From NCBI GenBank assembly GCA_014529385.2, contig CM043969.1, positions 13,961,446 to 14,025,445 on the forward strand: a stretch of DNA of 64,000 nt, written 5' to 3'. Origin of the DNA: Adiantum capillus-veneris (taxonomy: Eukaryota > Streptophyta > Polypodiopsida > Polypodiales > Pteridaceae). The stretch's first letter is position 1; the number at the start of each line of letters is the position of its first letter. Below, in pieces: positions 33,575-44,921 of this stretch. The translations under genes and the position numbers were made by a program. Below the pieces are notes generated by a model. That model was not told the DNA's origin and searched no databases. It saw only the letters and a list, made by a program, of their open reading frames with translations.

Positions 33575-36185
33575 CAAGAATTTTGGCAAAGCTCTAGCCT
33601 GCTCATTTTCAGCCCTTTACTCATCAAGTATATCATGTACATCTGCATCAAGAATAGGCTGATTTGTAACATTTCGGAAACCCCCATAGGTTGTACATTT
33701 ATCTCATTGGAATTTACATTCAAATTTCCACCACTGAAAAGAGGCAAAGTGTCATAAATGTCATGTGAGCTTACATTACTATCTCTAGTACATGACAACA
33801 AGGGCTGAATAGACTCTTCCACAAACACAACAGCACGTGAAACTAGAATACACTTTGTTTGTGGATGATACAACCTGTAATCTTTGCTTTCAGCATTATA
33901 ACCAACAAAAATTCATTTGAGATCCTTATCATCCAATTTTTTCCGTTGTGTTTGTGGAACCAAAGCATGTTTCATATGGGTTCATAGACTGCAAAGCTTT
34001 TGTAGGAGACCTGTTAAGTACATAAGTGGCACACATGATGGCCTCAAGTCAAAATGAATGCGATAAAGCTTGACTTTTGACCATACATCGTGCCATTTTT
34101 GTAAGTGACCTATTTTTCCTCTCAGCAACACCATTTTGCAGAGGTGTATAAGGCATGATACATTGGTGTTTTATCCCACGACTAGCGAAAAATGCATTAA
34201 ATTCATGAGACATATACCTCCCCCCTTGATCGGAATGGAGGGTGCCCATAGTACATTTCGAGACATTTTCAGTCATAGACAAAAAATTGTTTGAAGCACA
34301 TAAACACTTTGGACTTAGCTTTAAGTGGATATACCTATGCATGCCTGGAGTAATCATCAATAAAAGTCACAAAGTAAAGGTAATTTCCCAAGGACAGAGT
34401 TTGCATTGGCCCACAAACATCACTATGCACAAGCTGCAACCTGCATGTGGCCCTAAGTGAACCATCCTTTGGAAACTTAGAACGTTGTATCTTACTCAAA
34501 ATATAGCCTTCATAGACATGTTTGACATGTGCTTCAAGAGGCAAAAAACAAGCAACCATGTCCGATTTTTGCAAATGCTGCAAACTCAAAAAATTCAGAT
34601 GTCCAAAACGTGCATCCCAAAATTTTGCATTTAAAATAGCTTAGAATCCACAACTGCATTTGAAAACTTTTGCCCACACTTTTCATACAAAGTGAGCTTA
34701 TACATCCCACGGAATAAAAAGCCAGATGCATTAATTTCATCAACAAAACTGAGATCATGTATTGTACATCTATCATCCATAAATTTGACTACAAGACCAA
34801 GTCTAGCAAGTGCAGATACAGAGAAAAGATTCTTCTTGATCCTAGGTACATAAAGTGCATCAACAAGTGTGAAAGAACTGCCATTTTCAGTAGTAAGAAC
34901 AATCTTTCCAAGTCCTTGAACAACCGGATAAGAGGCATTGTTGGCACAAGTGACTAAATTCCCATGAGAGACAGTCAAGAGATGTGAACAAATCACGATG
35001 CGAGGTAATGTGCTTTGTAGCACCACTATCAAAATTCCACACATGTGAATCTACAACAACAGCTGACATGCATGCATTATAGATAGCAGAATTATAAGTG
35101 CACTCTGCACTAAAAGCCCATTCTACATAAACATTAGCATCATAGTCTCCTTTCACAAAAGACTCAACAATAGCTACCTTTGTAGTGGAACCATCATTTG
35201 CAGTGGCACCACCCTCTTTCTTCTTAGCCACTTTGGCCTTCAACTTAGGACACTGCTTGATCAAGTGATCATTAGCTTTACAATAATAGCAACACATATT
35301 ATTTTTGCCTTTAACACTAGAATTCCCAAAAAGAATTGCTGCCAGCAAAAGCATTAGGAACAAGTGATTTTTCACTCAGAGAAGAACCATAAGAAGTGGC
35401 TACATTGCTGATACTACCTTTTCTTTGAGCAACAAAAAAGGCTTGTTCAATTGCACACTGTCTAGTCCTGTTTTTTTTGGAAAGCGAATCTTGCAACAAC
35501 AATGTGCATAATGCATGAAACTTGAAAACTTCAGGATTTCCTTGGGTCATAAGTCTCCAAGTACTAGCAAAAGTGTGGTAAGAACCTGGCAAGGCATCAA
35601 GAACAGTCTGCACAAGGGAACTGTCTGAAATGGCCACCTAAAAAAATAAGTTGCTCATTGATATCCTTGACACCAACAAGGAAAGTCTCCATATCATCTT
35701 CCTCATGCATAATCTTTGACTCCATCTCTTTTCGCAGCAATGCAATTTTTGCCTCATTGCGACTTGCATAAAGACCAGTCAGAATAATCTAATCCTGTTT
35801 TGCTGATTTTGTTGAAAAAATGTGAGGAGTAATTGTACGCTTCACAGCCAACACAATCAATGCATGAGCATGTGCATCCTTTACATCCCAACGATCTTGC
35901 TCAACCATAGGCAAAAAAACTCTAACAACAACAATCCTTGCAGTAAGACCTGTAACATCCTCACCATCGCTTGTATTCTCAAAACCAGGATGTACATCAA
36001 TGCCCTGCACAATATTCCAAACTCCCTTTGACACAAGAACATGTTGCATCATATAAGCCCACATAGGGTAATTGTCCCCATCCAATCTGTCCTCAGCAAC
36101 AAACATCTTGAACACATCTATGTTGTTGTCAGCTATGGTCAATGATGCACTCGATTTGAAAACTACTCAAAAAAAGGAGAAGGAA
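33575..36185 (-). pseudogene. Eroded, truncated copia copy C
   Basis: Homologous to the gag, protease and integrase part of intact copia element B, in the same orientation. Gag starts near 36,142, the zinc knuckle (CYYCKANDHLIKQC) is at about 35,290, and the protease site (FDSGATKH) is at about 35,030. Integrase fragments run from 34,590 to 34,050. Reverse transcriptase and RNase H are missing because the similarity stops at about 33,575. Frame breaks occur near 35,640, 35,320, 34,900 and 34,600. About 60 bp of the integrase C-terminal region are missing near 33,970 compared with element B. No LTRs are visible. It is an older, partial member of the same family, lying about 300 bp from the young copy. 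Confidence 0.93.
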
Positions 36186-36198
36186 AGCGAGAATGTCT

Positions 36199-36412
36199 TT
36201 CAATAGGATTTATTTATAGTGGTGCAAGAGTCGCATTATGTTACACTTAACTAAGGTGAGTGAAAGAGAGTTGGGAATTATTTTACTTTTGGTAAAGAAC
36301 AAAACTAGCAAATGGAAATGGGAGAGATATGTGTCCTTGAGGCTTTCCAAGAGGAGCTATTTACAGTGATGTAAGAGCTGAATTATGTTACACTTAAATA
36401 AGGTGAGTGATA
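36199..36412. repeat. Imperfect duplication, about 150-bp spacing
   Basis: GCATTATGTTACACTTAACT near 36,232, followed by AAGGTGAGTGA, recurs as GAATTATGTTACACTTAAAT near 36,382 with the same follow-on. The similarity extends back through TATTTATAGTGGTGCAAGAG and its copy TATTTACAGTGATGTAAGAG. Confidence 0.75.
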
Positions 36413-36499
36413 AGACCTATGTAAGTGTCCTTTGATAAAGGGATTTTTACTCATGAAAAATAGAATTTTAGGTCATGGAGACTCCATAGGGGTGCAGGG

Positions 36500-36726
36500 T
36501 GTTGGAATTAGGGTTGTAGAGAAACACACACAGCTTGGAGAAGATGAAGGAAGCTCAAGGCACACAATAGAGAGTGTATTCCTTAGTGTGCAATGGAAAG
36601 ATGGATAGCCCTAGAGTGATGGGCGTATATACAATGCACGGGGGAAAAAACCTCCTAAAGAGGGAAAAAATGCCCCGGCGGTCCTAGTGTGTTCACACAC
36701 ATCACTACCACATGTATATGGTAACA
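36500..36726 (-). repeat. 3' LTR of copia element B
   Basis: 227 bp with TG...CA ends. It differs from the 5' LTR by T for C at two sites (GGGTTGTAGAG and GAAGATGAAG). Confidence 0.97.
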
Positions 36727-36738
36727 AATCCCCCCTGG
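36727..36738 (-). promoter_or_regulatory. Polypurine tract of copia element B
   Basis: The minus strand reads AGGGGGGATT immediately before the 3' LTR. Confidence 0.9.
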
Positions 36739-36801
36739 AGTGATGCGGTGAACGAGAGCTGGCACATGAGTAAAGGGAAGTGCCATGCCCTGAGGACAGG
36801 A

Positions 36802-39800
36802 TCAGTCCACAAAGGGGAGTAAGCCCAAAGCTTTGCGAAAAGCTTCAAGCTTCTCACGAGACAATGCCTTTGTGAAAAGATCTGCAAGGTTGTCCTGTGT
36901 TGGCACATAAGCCAAGCTGATCTCTCCTGCTGAGAGCCTCTCCCTGACATAGTGGTAATGCACCTCAATGTGCTTTGTGCGAGCATGAAAAACTGGGTTC
37001 CTCGCAACTGCCAATGCGCTCTGACTGTCAGTGTAGATAGTGTTGGCAGTGTCCTGTCCAACACCCAAGTCAGCCATAAGGCGTCTGAGCCATACACACT
37101 CAACCGTAGCTGTGAAGACTGCCCTGTACTCAGCCTCACAACTCGAAGTGGCCACAGTAGGTTGCTTCTTGCTCAACCATGATATACATGAACTGCCAAG
37201 CATGAAACAAAAACCACTTGTGGACACTCGCGTGTCAAAACAACCAGCCCAATCTGAGTCCGAAAAAGCATGTAAGTCTGGCGGCAATGATCCCCCCTTG
37301 GGATAAAACAAGCCAAGATGTAAAGTGCCACTAAGGTAGCGGAAAATCCTCTTGACAGCCTGCCAATGCTTAGACCCTGGGCTATGCATAAATCTGCTGA
37401 CCTGCGAGACTGCAAACTGAATATCTGGCCTCGTGTTGCATACATAAATGAGGCAGCCAACAGCAGTTTGGTAAAGAGTGACATCAGCAGGATCGTCAGC
37501 ATCATGTAGACTCAACTTCAAACCTGTTTCCATGGGAGTGGCAATAGGTTTGCAATCCTCAAGTCCAAACTTACATAGCAATGTCTCTATGTAACTTTTC
37601 TGACACAAGGCAATACCACCATCACACTGCTTAAACTGTATACCCAAGTAATGATGCAACAGCCCCAAATCTTTCATCTTGAAAGTAGCATTCAAATCAG
37701 CCTTAAATTCAGCAATATGTCTCTCATTTGGTCCAGTGATCAGCAAATCATCAACATAAAGAACCACAATGAGAAATACATCATCCTCACGCTTTACATA
37801 CAATGTGCTTTCTGTTGGACTGTTACGAAAGCCTCGTTTAACCAAATGAGTGTCAGCTTTCTCATACCAAGCACGAGGAGATTGCTTCAACCCATACAAA
37901 GCCTTCTTACATTTGCACACTTTGTCCTCTTGTCCTTTTATGACAAAACCGCGAGGCTGCATTACATAAACTTCCTCAAATATGTCACCATTCAAGAAAG
38001 CAGTAACAATGTCTGATTGATGTACATCCCAACCAAAATGAGCTGCCAATGCACATAGAAAACGCACAGTAGTCATACGACAAGTGGGAGCAAAAGTCTC
38101 TTCATAATCTATGCCTTTTTGTTGTGCATAACCCTTTGCAACAAGTCGAGCCTTATGGCGATCGATCTCACCATCCGGCTTGCGTTTCAACTTGTAAACC
38201 CACTTTGTACCAATGGCCTTTTTGCCAAGAGGCAAATCACATAAAGTCCATGTGTCATTCTCTATAAGTGCATCATATTCTGATTTCATGGCAGCAATCC
38301 AATTTTCTGAATTCTGTGCTTCATCAAAAGACAGAGGCTCCTCAACATCATGTAAACTAGACACAGCCAAAGCATAACAATCTGATGCATAAGATGCATG
38401 GCGAGAGCCTGAACGAGTACGACTAGATAAAGGTGCATCCAATTTACTGTCACGCAAAGTGTGCACCAGCCATTTTGGCATACCTCTAGCCTGCTCATTT
38501 TCAGCCCTTTCCTCATCAAGTACATCATGTACATCTGCATCAGTAATAGGCTGTTCTAAAACATTTTCAGAAACCCCCATAGGCTGTACATTTGCCTCAT
38601 TGGAACTTACATTCGTATTTCCACCACTGAAAAGAGGCAACAAAGTGTCATAAATGTCCTGTGAGCTTACATTACTGTCTCTAGTACATGACAGCAAGGG
38701 TTGAACAGAATCTTCCACAAACACTACATCCCGTGAAACCAAAATACGTTTTGTTTGCGGATGATACAACCTGTAACCTTTGCTTTCAGCACTATAACCA
38801 ACAAAAATACATTTGACAGCCTTATCATCCAATTTTCTGCGCTGCACTTGTGGCACCAAAGCATATGCCAAACAGCCAAAAACACACATGTGCTCAATAG
38901 AAGGTTTTCTATCATGCCATGCTTCATATGGAGTAATAGACTGCAAAGCTTTCGTAGGACACCTGTTAAGTACATAAGTGGCACACATGATGGCCTCAAG
39001 CCAAAAAGAATGCGGCAAAGCTTGACTTTTGACCATACATCGTGCCATTTCCGTTAGTGACCTGTTTTTCCTCTCAGCAACACCATTTTGCTGAGGTGTA
39101 TAAGGCACTGTACATTGGTGTTTTATCCCACGACTAGCCAGAAATGCATTAAATTCATGAGACATATACTCCCCCCCTCGATCGGAACGGAGGGTGCCCA
39201 TAGTACATTTTGAGACATTTTCAGCCATAGCCAAAAATTGTTTGAAGCACATAAAAACTTCGGACTTTGCTTTAAGCGGAAATACCCATGCATGCCTGGA
39301 GTAATCATCAATGAAAGTCACGAAGTACAGGTAATTGCCCAAGGACGGAGTTTGCATGGGCCCACAAACGTCACTATGCACAAGCTGCAACCTGCATGTG
39401 GCCCTAACTGAACCATCCTTTGGAAACTTAGAACGCTGCATTTTACCCAGAATACAGCCTTCACAAACATGTTTGATAGGTGCTTCAAGAGGAGGCAAAG
39501 AAGCAACCATATCAGATTTCTGCAAACGCAGCAAACTGGCAAAATTCAGATGACCAAAACGTGCATGCCAAAGTTTTGCATCTGAAATAGCCCTTGAATC
39601 TGCAACAGCATTTGCAAAATTTTGTCCACACTTGTCATACAAAGTGAGCTTATACAGCCCACGGCACAAAAGCCCAGATGCAACAATTTCATCACCAAAA
39701 CTGAGATCATGAACTGTACATCTGTCATCCACAAATTTGACTACAAGTCCAAGTCTAGCAAGTGCGGATACAGACAATAGATTCTTCTTGATCCCAGGTA

Positions 39801-41088
39801 CATAAAGTGCATCAACAAGTGTGAAGGAACTGCCATTAGCAGCAGTGAGCACAATCTTTCCAACTCCCTGAACTGGATAAGAGGCGTTGTTGGCACAAGT
39901 GACTGAATTCCCATGAGGGACAGACTCGAGAGAGGTAAACAATTCACGATGTGAGGTAATGTGCTTTGTAGCACCACTGTCGAAATACCACACATGTGAA
40001 TCTGCAGCAACTGACAAGCATGCATCATGGACAGCAGGATTGTAAGTGCACTCTGCGCTAAAAGCCCATTCTGCATCAACATCAGCATCACAATCTCCTT
40101 TCACAGAAGACTCAACAATGGCTGCATTTGTAGTGGAACCAGCATTTGCAGTGGAACCACCCTCTTTCTTCTTAGCCTCTTTGGCCTTCAACTTAGGACA
40201 CGACTTGATCAAGTGATCATTGGCTTTACAATAATGGCAACGCATCTTCTTTTTGCCCTTATCACCAGAATTGCCAGACGAAGTGCTGCCAGCAGAAGCA
40301 TTAGGAACAGAATTTTTGCCACTCGCAGCAGAACCATAAGAAGTGGCTGCATTACTGTTACCACCCTTTCTTTGAGAAGCAATAAAAGCCTGTTCAACTG
40401 CACGCTGCCTAGTCCTGTTTTTTCTAGAAAGTGACTCTTGCAACAGCAATGTGCATAATGCATCAAACTTGACAACTTCAGGATTTCCTTGGGTCATCAG
40501 TCTCCAAGTACTAGCAAAAGTCTGGTAGGAATCTGGTAAGGCATCAAGAACAGTCTGCACAAGGGAACTGTCAGAAATGACTTCACCTGCAGAAATGAGT
40601 TGCTCATTGATATCCTTGACACTAGCAAGGAAAGTGTCCATATCATCTTCCTCATGCATAATCTTCGACTCTAGCTCTTTACGCAGCAAAGCAATTTTAG
40701 CCTCATTGCGGCTTGCATAAAGACCTGCTAGAATATCCCAAGCCTGTTTTGCAGATTTTGCTGAACGGATGTGAGGAATAATGGTGCGCTTCACAGACAA
40801 CGCAATCAATGCATGAGCCTGCGCATCCTTAACATCCCAACGAGCTTGTTCTGCTGTAGGCAAAACAACTCTAACAGCTGCAATCCTTGCAGCAAGACCT
40901 GCAACATCCTCAACATCGCCTACATCTTCAGAACCAGGACGTACATCAATGCCCTGCACAATGTTCCAGACACCTTTTGACACAAGAACGTGTTGCATCA
41001 TATAAGCCCACATAGGGTAGTTGTCCCCATCCAACCTGTCCTCAGCAGCAAACATCTTGAACACATCTGTGTTGTTGTTGTCAGCCAT
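36802..41088 (-). CDS. Intact copia Gag-Pol polyprotein
   Basis: Single frame of 1,428 codons from ATG 41,088 to the stop at 36,802. An in-frame ATG at 41,148 exists, but 41,088 gives the usual short copia N-terminus (MADNNNTDVFKMF).

In order: gag; a CCHC knuckle (CHYCKANDHLIKSC, about 40,245-40,200); aspartic protease (FDSGATKH, about 39,985); integrase with the zinc pair WHARFGH and CEGC (about 39,570-39,460) and the core HSDVCGP, RSDRGGEY, GVAERKNRS (about 39,390-39,060); reverse transcriptase with KARLVAKGY, LYGLKQSPRAWY and the catalytic YVDD (about 37,755); and RNase H with FSDSDWAG, CEAEYRA and YTDSQSA (about 37,255-37,020). It ends KALGLLPFVD.

No stop, frameshift or missing catalytic residue is visible. 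Confidence 0.97.
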   Translation of the reverse strand: MADNNNTDVFKMFAAEDRLDGDNYPMWAYMMQHVLVSKGVWNIVQGIDVRPGSEDVGDVEDVAGLAARIAAVRVVLPTAEQARWDVKDAQAHALIALSVKRTIIPHIRSAKSAKQAWDILAGLYASRNEAKIALLRKELESKIMHEEDDMDTFLASVKDINEQLISAGEVISDSSLVQTVLDALPDSYQTFASTWRLMTQGNPEVVKFDALCTLLLQESLSRKNRTRQRAVEQAFIASQRKGGNSNAATSYGSAASGKNSVPNASAGSTSSGNSGDKGKKKMRCHYCKANDHLIKSCPKLKAKEAKKKEGGSTANAGSTTNAAIVESSVKGDCDADVDAEWAFSAECTYNPAVHDACLSVAADSHVWYFDSGATKHITSHRELFTSLESVPHGNSVTCANNASYPVQGVGKIVLTAANGSSFTLVDALYVPGIKKNLLSVSALARLGLVVKFVDDRCTVHDLSFGDEIVASGLLCRGLYKLTLYDKCGQNFANAVADSRAISDAKLWHARFGHLNFASLLRLQKSDMVASLPPLEAPIKHVCEGCILGKMQRSKFPKDGSVRATCRLQLVHSDVCGPMQTPSLGNYLYFVTFIDDYSRHAWVFPLKAKSEVFMCFKQFLAMAENVSKCTMGTLRSDRGGEYMSHEFNAFLASRGIKHQCTVPYTPQQNGVAERKNRSLTEMARCMVKSQALPHSFWLEAIMCATYVLNRCPTKALQSITPYEAWHDRKPSIEHMCVFGCLAYALVPQVQRRKLDDKAVKCIFVGYSAESKGYRLYHPQTKRILVSRDVVFVEDSVQPLLSCTRDSNVSSQDIYDTLLPLFSGGNTNVSSNEANVQPMGVSENVLEQPITDADVHDVLDEERAENEQARGMPKWLVHTLRDSKLDAPLSSRTRSGSRHASYASDCYALAVSSLHDVEEPLSFDEAQNSENWIAAMKSEYDALIENDTWTLCDLPLGKKAIGTKWVYKLKRKPDGEIDRHKARLVAKGYAQQKGIDYEETFAPTCRMTTVRFLCALAAHFGWDVHQSDIVTAFLNGDIFEEVYVMQPRGFVIKGQEDKVCKCKKALYGLKQSPRAWYEKADTHLVKRGFRNSPTESTLYVKREDDVFLIVVLYVDDLLITGPNERHIAEFKADLNATFKMKDLGLLHHYLGIQFKQCDGGIALCQKSYIETLLCKFGLEDCKPIATPMETGLKLSLHDADDPADVTLYQTAVGCLIYVCNTRPDIQFAVSQVSRFMHSPGSKHWQAVKRIFRYLSGTLHLGLFYPKGGSLPPDLHAFSDSDWAGCFDTRVSTSGFCFMLGSSCISWLSKKQPTVATSSCEAEYRAVFTATVECVWLRRLMADLGVGQDTANTIYTDSQSALAVARNPVFHARTKHIEVHYHYVRERLSAGEISLAYVPTQDNLADLFTKALSREKLEAFRKALGLLPFVD

Positions 41089-41435
41089 GGTAAATGCTGC
41101 ACCTGATGTGAAAACTGCCCGAAAATAGGAGAAATGGAGCGGGAACAACTTGTGCTATATAGCACAAACCGTAGAAGACTATAAGGCACCTGTTATGCAG
41201 AAAACGGCACTGACAGAAAATCTGCACAAAATGACGAAATAACCTGTGCAGTACTGCCCGTAGTGGAAACGGAGGCCGAAATGAGCCCAAATCAAAATTC
41301 TGAGCAGACCAAGCTCTTCGAGCTATCCCAAAATATTTGTCGACCTGCGAACGCTCGCCAAAGCTCACTGAAATCGGAGAAAGTGAGCAGGCATGTGCTG
41401 GAGCAGCTGGCGACTAAGCCCGGGAGGACGTGACC

Positions 41436-41448
41436 TGCTCTGATACCA
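41436..41448 (-). promoter_or_regulatory. Primer-binding site of copia element B
   Basis: The minus strand reads TGGTATCAGAGCA, matching the initiator-Met tRNA 3' end, two bases from the 5' LTR. Confidence 0.95.
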
Positions 41449-41450
41449 AT

Positions 41451-41677
41451 TGTTGGAATTAGGGTTGCAGAGAAACACACACAGCTTGGAGAAGACGAAG
41501 GAAGCTCAAGGCACACAATAGAGAGTGTATTCCTTAGTGTGCAATGGAAAGATGGATAGCCCTAGAGTGATGGGCGTATATACAATGCACGGGGGAAAAA
41601 ACCTCCTAAAGAGGGAAAAAATGCCCCGGCGGTCCTAGTGTGTTCACACACATCACTACCACATGTATATGGTAACA
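41451..41677 (-). repeat. 5' LTR of copia element B
   Basis: 227 bp, followed on the right by the CAGGG target duplication. Confidence 0.97.
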
Positions 41678-41682
41678 CAGGG

Positions 41683-42359
41683 TGCATAATACATGTGGGA
41701 ACCACCATGATACCCTCCGAGTGGCTCTTGCAGGGTGACTCCAGCTTGTGTGTCCTATCTTTAGTTCCTTCACATGCTGCCATTCCTCTTCTAGCAGGTG
41801 GATAAGGTCAAGAGAAAATATACCTTGATGTACCTGATTACAATCTCCTCTTGTCGTAATTGTGAGAGTTGCACATTGAATTTACCATAAACTTTGACTT
41901 GTAGCTCAGAATCATGTGTTGTAAGCATTAATTTTTAAGGAAGAGAGGTTTATGTAGATCAGCAAGGGCTAAGAAAAGACAGAGAAGTGCCCTAGATGAA
42001 TATGTAGGGTGCAAAATAATGCATGTGAGCAAAAAGATTTTGTAATAAAATATGGTTATCATTATGCCACCTAGTAGTTAGGTCATGTTATTGTACCCAA
42101 TGTAAAAGATATGCATACTTATTTGTAGTGCTTGGAGAGGACAAAAATTTATCAAACATCACTCCATATCTACTCTTGATCCATTTCAAGAAACACTGAC
42201 TCTCGTCAATGCCCTGCACCATGACCCTCCATGTTCACCTTGAACCGTTGCAAAAAAATAAATCCATGATATCAAAAACTCTCTAATCCACCCAAATTAT
42301 TTCATATGACAACATTAAATACACAATTTTAGCTATAATCAGCTCCACATAAGAGTATT
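41683..42359. other. Spacer right of copia element B
   Basis: No gene recognised. Before the insertion it was continuous with the sequence left of 36,495. Confidence 0.5.
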
Positions 42360-42790
42360 GTCATTTGACAAGCCTAATTAAATTTTGCCATGACTCCATA
42401 GTCAGATGTGAAACATGTTGTGTTTACCCATTCTACCTTGTAGGGTTTGCCTCTCAAAGTTTTGATTTATTTCTTTGTTTCAATTCAACACAATCAAACC
42501 TACGAATAAGTGCCCCTACTTCATTTCTAGCCATGGTGGGCTATTGTAATTCACAATGATAGTAGGCCATATACTATATCATGTAAAGTCTTTCCCAGAT
42601 GGGTTCACCCCATCCATAGACAAGACAAGCCATAAATTCCTTCTGTCTTGCATAAAATCTAGACATGTGTCATCAATGTTCTTCCACACCTCACTATATG
42701 CAAGAATTATTAGCATGGCATTCATAGAATGGTTTGCCTTGTGCCCTCAACACAAATGTTTGAAGCGAGGTGCAAGAAAAAAAGTGTGGC
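42360..42790 (-). pseudogene. CACTA (En/Spm) transposase fragment
   Basis: Reading right to left gives PRFKHLC, then NAMLIILAYSEVWKNID (about 42,730-42,680), then RNLWLVLSMDGVNPSGKDFT (about 42,650-42,590) and WPTIIVNYNSPPWLEMK (about 42,575-42,520). This is the conserved core of the plant CACTA transposase family (Transposase_21): Asp-Gly-Asn-Pro followed by Trp-Pro and Tyr-Asn-x-Pro-Pro-Trp. At least three stop codons interrupt the frame and the rest of the transposase is missing. It cuts and joins transposon ends in intact copies. Here it is a relic. Confidence 0.8.
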
Positions 42791-43593
42791 ATAGTCTCTT
42801 ATAGACACTTTGAACATGTCTTCATTTCTTTAAACTCGATCATTAGGGCAAGAACTTATGGATATAATCCATGCCAAGATTTTGTAAAAATTCTATTGCA
42901 TCCTCACAATTTTTTTGTTTCTTTGTGGACTAGAAATATGTGCCTTTAAGAAACATAAAAGGGGGAAAAAATTAGGTATGCAACTTTAGAGAATATGCCC
43001 ATTGTGTAAAGTAAGAGAATCAGGTTATCAAATTCACTTGAAAAGCCCTATGATAATGGTGTAACTCCAACCAGATATTCCTTGCATGCCCAAGAGCACC
43101 TTCAATCTAGACACCCTTTGCTCCCTTATGTAGTGGATTGTTGGCCTCTTCTTTTATGGAAACGTGATGTGGGACACTGTCATTCCATTTTGTATGCACA
43201 ATATGAAAATTAGGGTTCAAGTTGCATTTATGGATATATGTAAAGATTATGGTTAATATTGGGACTTAAGGTTTTTCTAAATTGTATGCCAAAATAATGA
43301 CCATATTTGTAATTGAAATAATGCGCTTTGTAAGTTGATGTGATGTAGAAACTTGTGAAAACATTACTACTTACTAGGTAGGATTTGATTTTGGGATGCT
43401 ATTTGGCTCTAATTGCATCCATAACAACCTTGCTATGACTTGTTCAACTGCTTCACTCAAGTGGTTTAAACCTTTAGAAAACTATGGGTGGGAGCCAAAT
43501 TTGATGTGAAGGGTGGAAAATTTGACATTAATGGGTTGGAGCTTGAGTTGGGACTGTGAATGGTGAGTGTGTGATTTAAAATTTATTTCTCCA
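42791..43593. other. AT-rich spacer, no gene
   Basis: No conserved motif seen on either strand. The sequence may include further CACTA debris. Confidence 0.45.
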
Positions 43594-43597
43594 TTAA

Positions 43598-44917
43598 CAC
43601 TAGGTTGGTAACCTAACAGGACATAAAAGTGTCCTTTCAGGGTTTTGAAAAAAACCTCCAAAACCATAGTAGATCCACTCAGTTTGTAAAATCCTTTCAT
43701 GAGGTTATAGTTCAAGGCCTACTACACATGGAAAAAATAAGAAACTTGTAAAATTTCTCATCTTTTGGTCACACCAAGCCTCCAAAGTTGATGGACCAGT
43801 GCATTTTCATCAAAACAGTCATTCTTACGTTTTGTTGCATAAAAATAAGATTAGGCATTTTTGTAGGACTTGAGATAAATTCCCTAGTTAACTTCAATGG
43901 GTTGGTGATTAGAACATATGATTGCTTCTCACTCACTATTTTTTGTTTTGCCAAAATAAATAGGTACAAAAAAGTTGAATTTTTACCATTCTGCAAACCT
44001 ATCATCAAAGTTTCTATAGCCACGCTCAATACAAATAATATATGCATGTTTTCTTAGTTCCCTATTCTCCTTTATGTTCATAAGGATCCATGGAGCATGT
44101 CAAAAGAATAATACATCTCTTACCAAGGGGAATCTTGGGGACAAAGATGAAGTCCTAAATACAGCAAACATGAAAAAACTGGGTTCAACGTTATGAGTTG
44201 TAGAATCCCATAGAAAGTATTCAATATCTACCCAAATTTGATCCTTATGACTAGATATGGTTACTACCTACAAAATGCATGTAGTTCTCACAACAAACTA
44301 ACAATATTGAAAACTATATACTTGATATACTAGAATGTTTCGTTTTCTTCTATAATTGAAAAAAGCAACCATCGTTGTGTACTATGCAAAATAGGGTATT
44401 AGGTGCCCCAAAACTCAAGGAATATTAGCTTTATGTTACAATATGTGACATAGGAAATAAAAAATACATTTGGATATCATAAAATCCACCAAAAAAATCA
44501 TAGAAGAGCTAAAATTGGCTAAAAAACAGGATTTGACAATTTTTGTAATTTGGTCATAACTTACAACTTTAATATTTATTTCTCCCTAGAAGTAGCAGGA
44601 CATGTTGAGGACTACTAAAGATAGTTCTCTATCATTATAGACCTCACAAAAATGAATTCTAGAGTGGTATAGTTGCAAAAAGTTGAAAAAAGCCAAAAAC
44701 AGGACCCGTTTTTTGACACAATTTAGGTTGTGAAATGTTGTGCAAGGACAAGGTTAAAGATGGAATTGATATTCCAAAAAAAATTCGAGCTTTTTTCAGC
44801 TCACGAGACAAATTTCTAGATAGATAGCACCTCAAAATCCATTTTGAAACTCTTGACATGATTCAAGGAAAATGGTCACTTAATAGGACATAAAAGTGTC
44901 CCATTACCAACCTAGTG
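43598..44917. mobile_element. Non-autonomous DNA transposon with TTAA flanks
   Basis: 1,320 bp bounded by a 14-bp perfect terminal inverted repeat, CACTAGGTTGGTAA on the left and TTACCAACCTAGTG on the right. Each end is followed inward by the palindromic word GGACATAAAAGTGTCC (about 43,618 and 44,886). TTAA flanks both ends (43,594-43,597 and 44,918-44,921), consistent with a 4-bp target duplication as in piggyBac elements. The tips begin CACTA, which also suggests the CACTA superfamily, but the 3-bp flanks (TAA and TTA) do not match as CACTA would need. No coding sequence is recognised inside. Confidence 0.75.
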
Positions 44918-44921
44918 TTAA

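Larger units (their letters stand above)
36500..41677 (-). mobile_element. Complete, apparently intact Ty1/copia retrotransposon (element B)
   Basis: 5,178 bp. The LTRs (36,500-36,726 and 41,451-41,677, each 227 bp) differ at only two positions, both C/T. A perfect 5-bp target duplication, CAGGG, occupies 36,495-36,499 and 41,678-41,682. The primer-binding site (TGGTATCAGAGCA) lies two bases inside the right LTR, and a polypurine tract lies beside the left LTR. One uninterrupted polyprotein frame fills the interior. All features expected of an autonomous copia element are present, which suggests a very recent insertion. Confidence 0.98.

Noticed and set aside
38286-40475. Many minus- and plus-strand frames inside copia element B
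   Set aside because: All are out-of-frame shadows of the single intact polyprotein.
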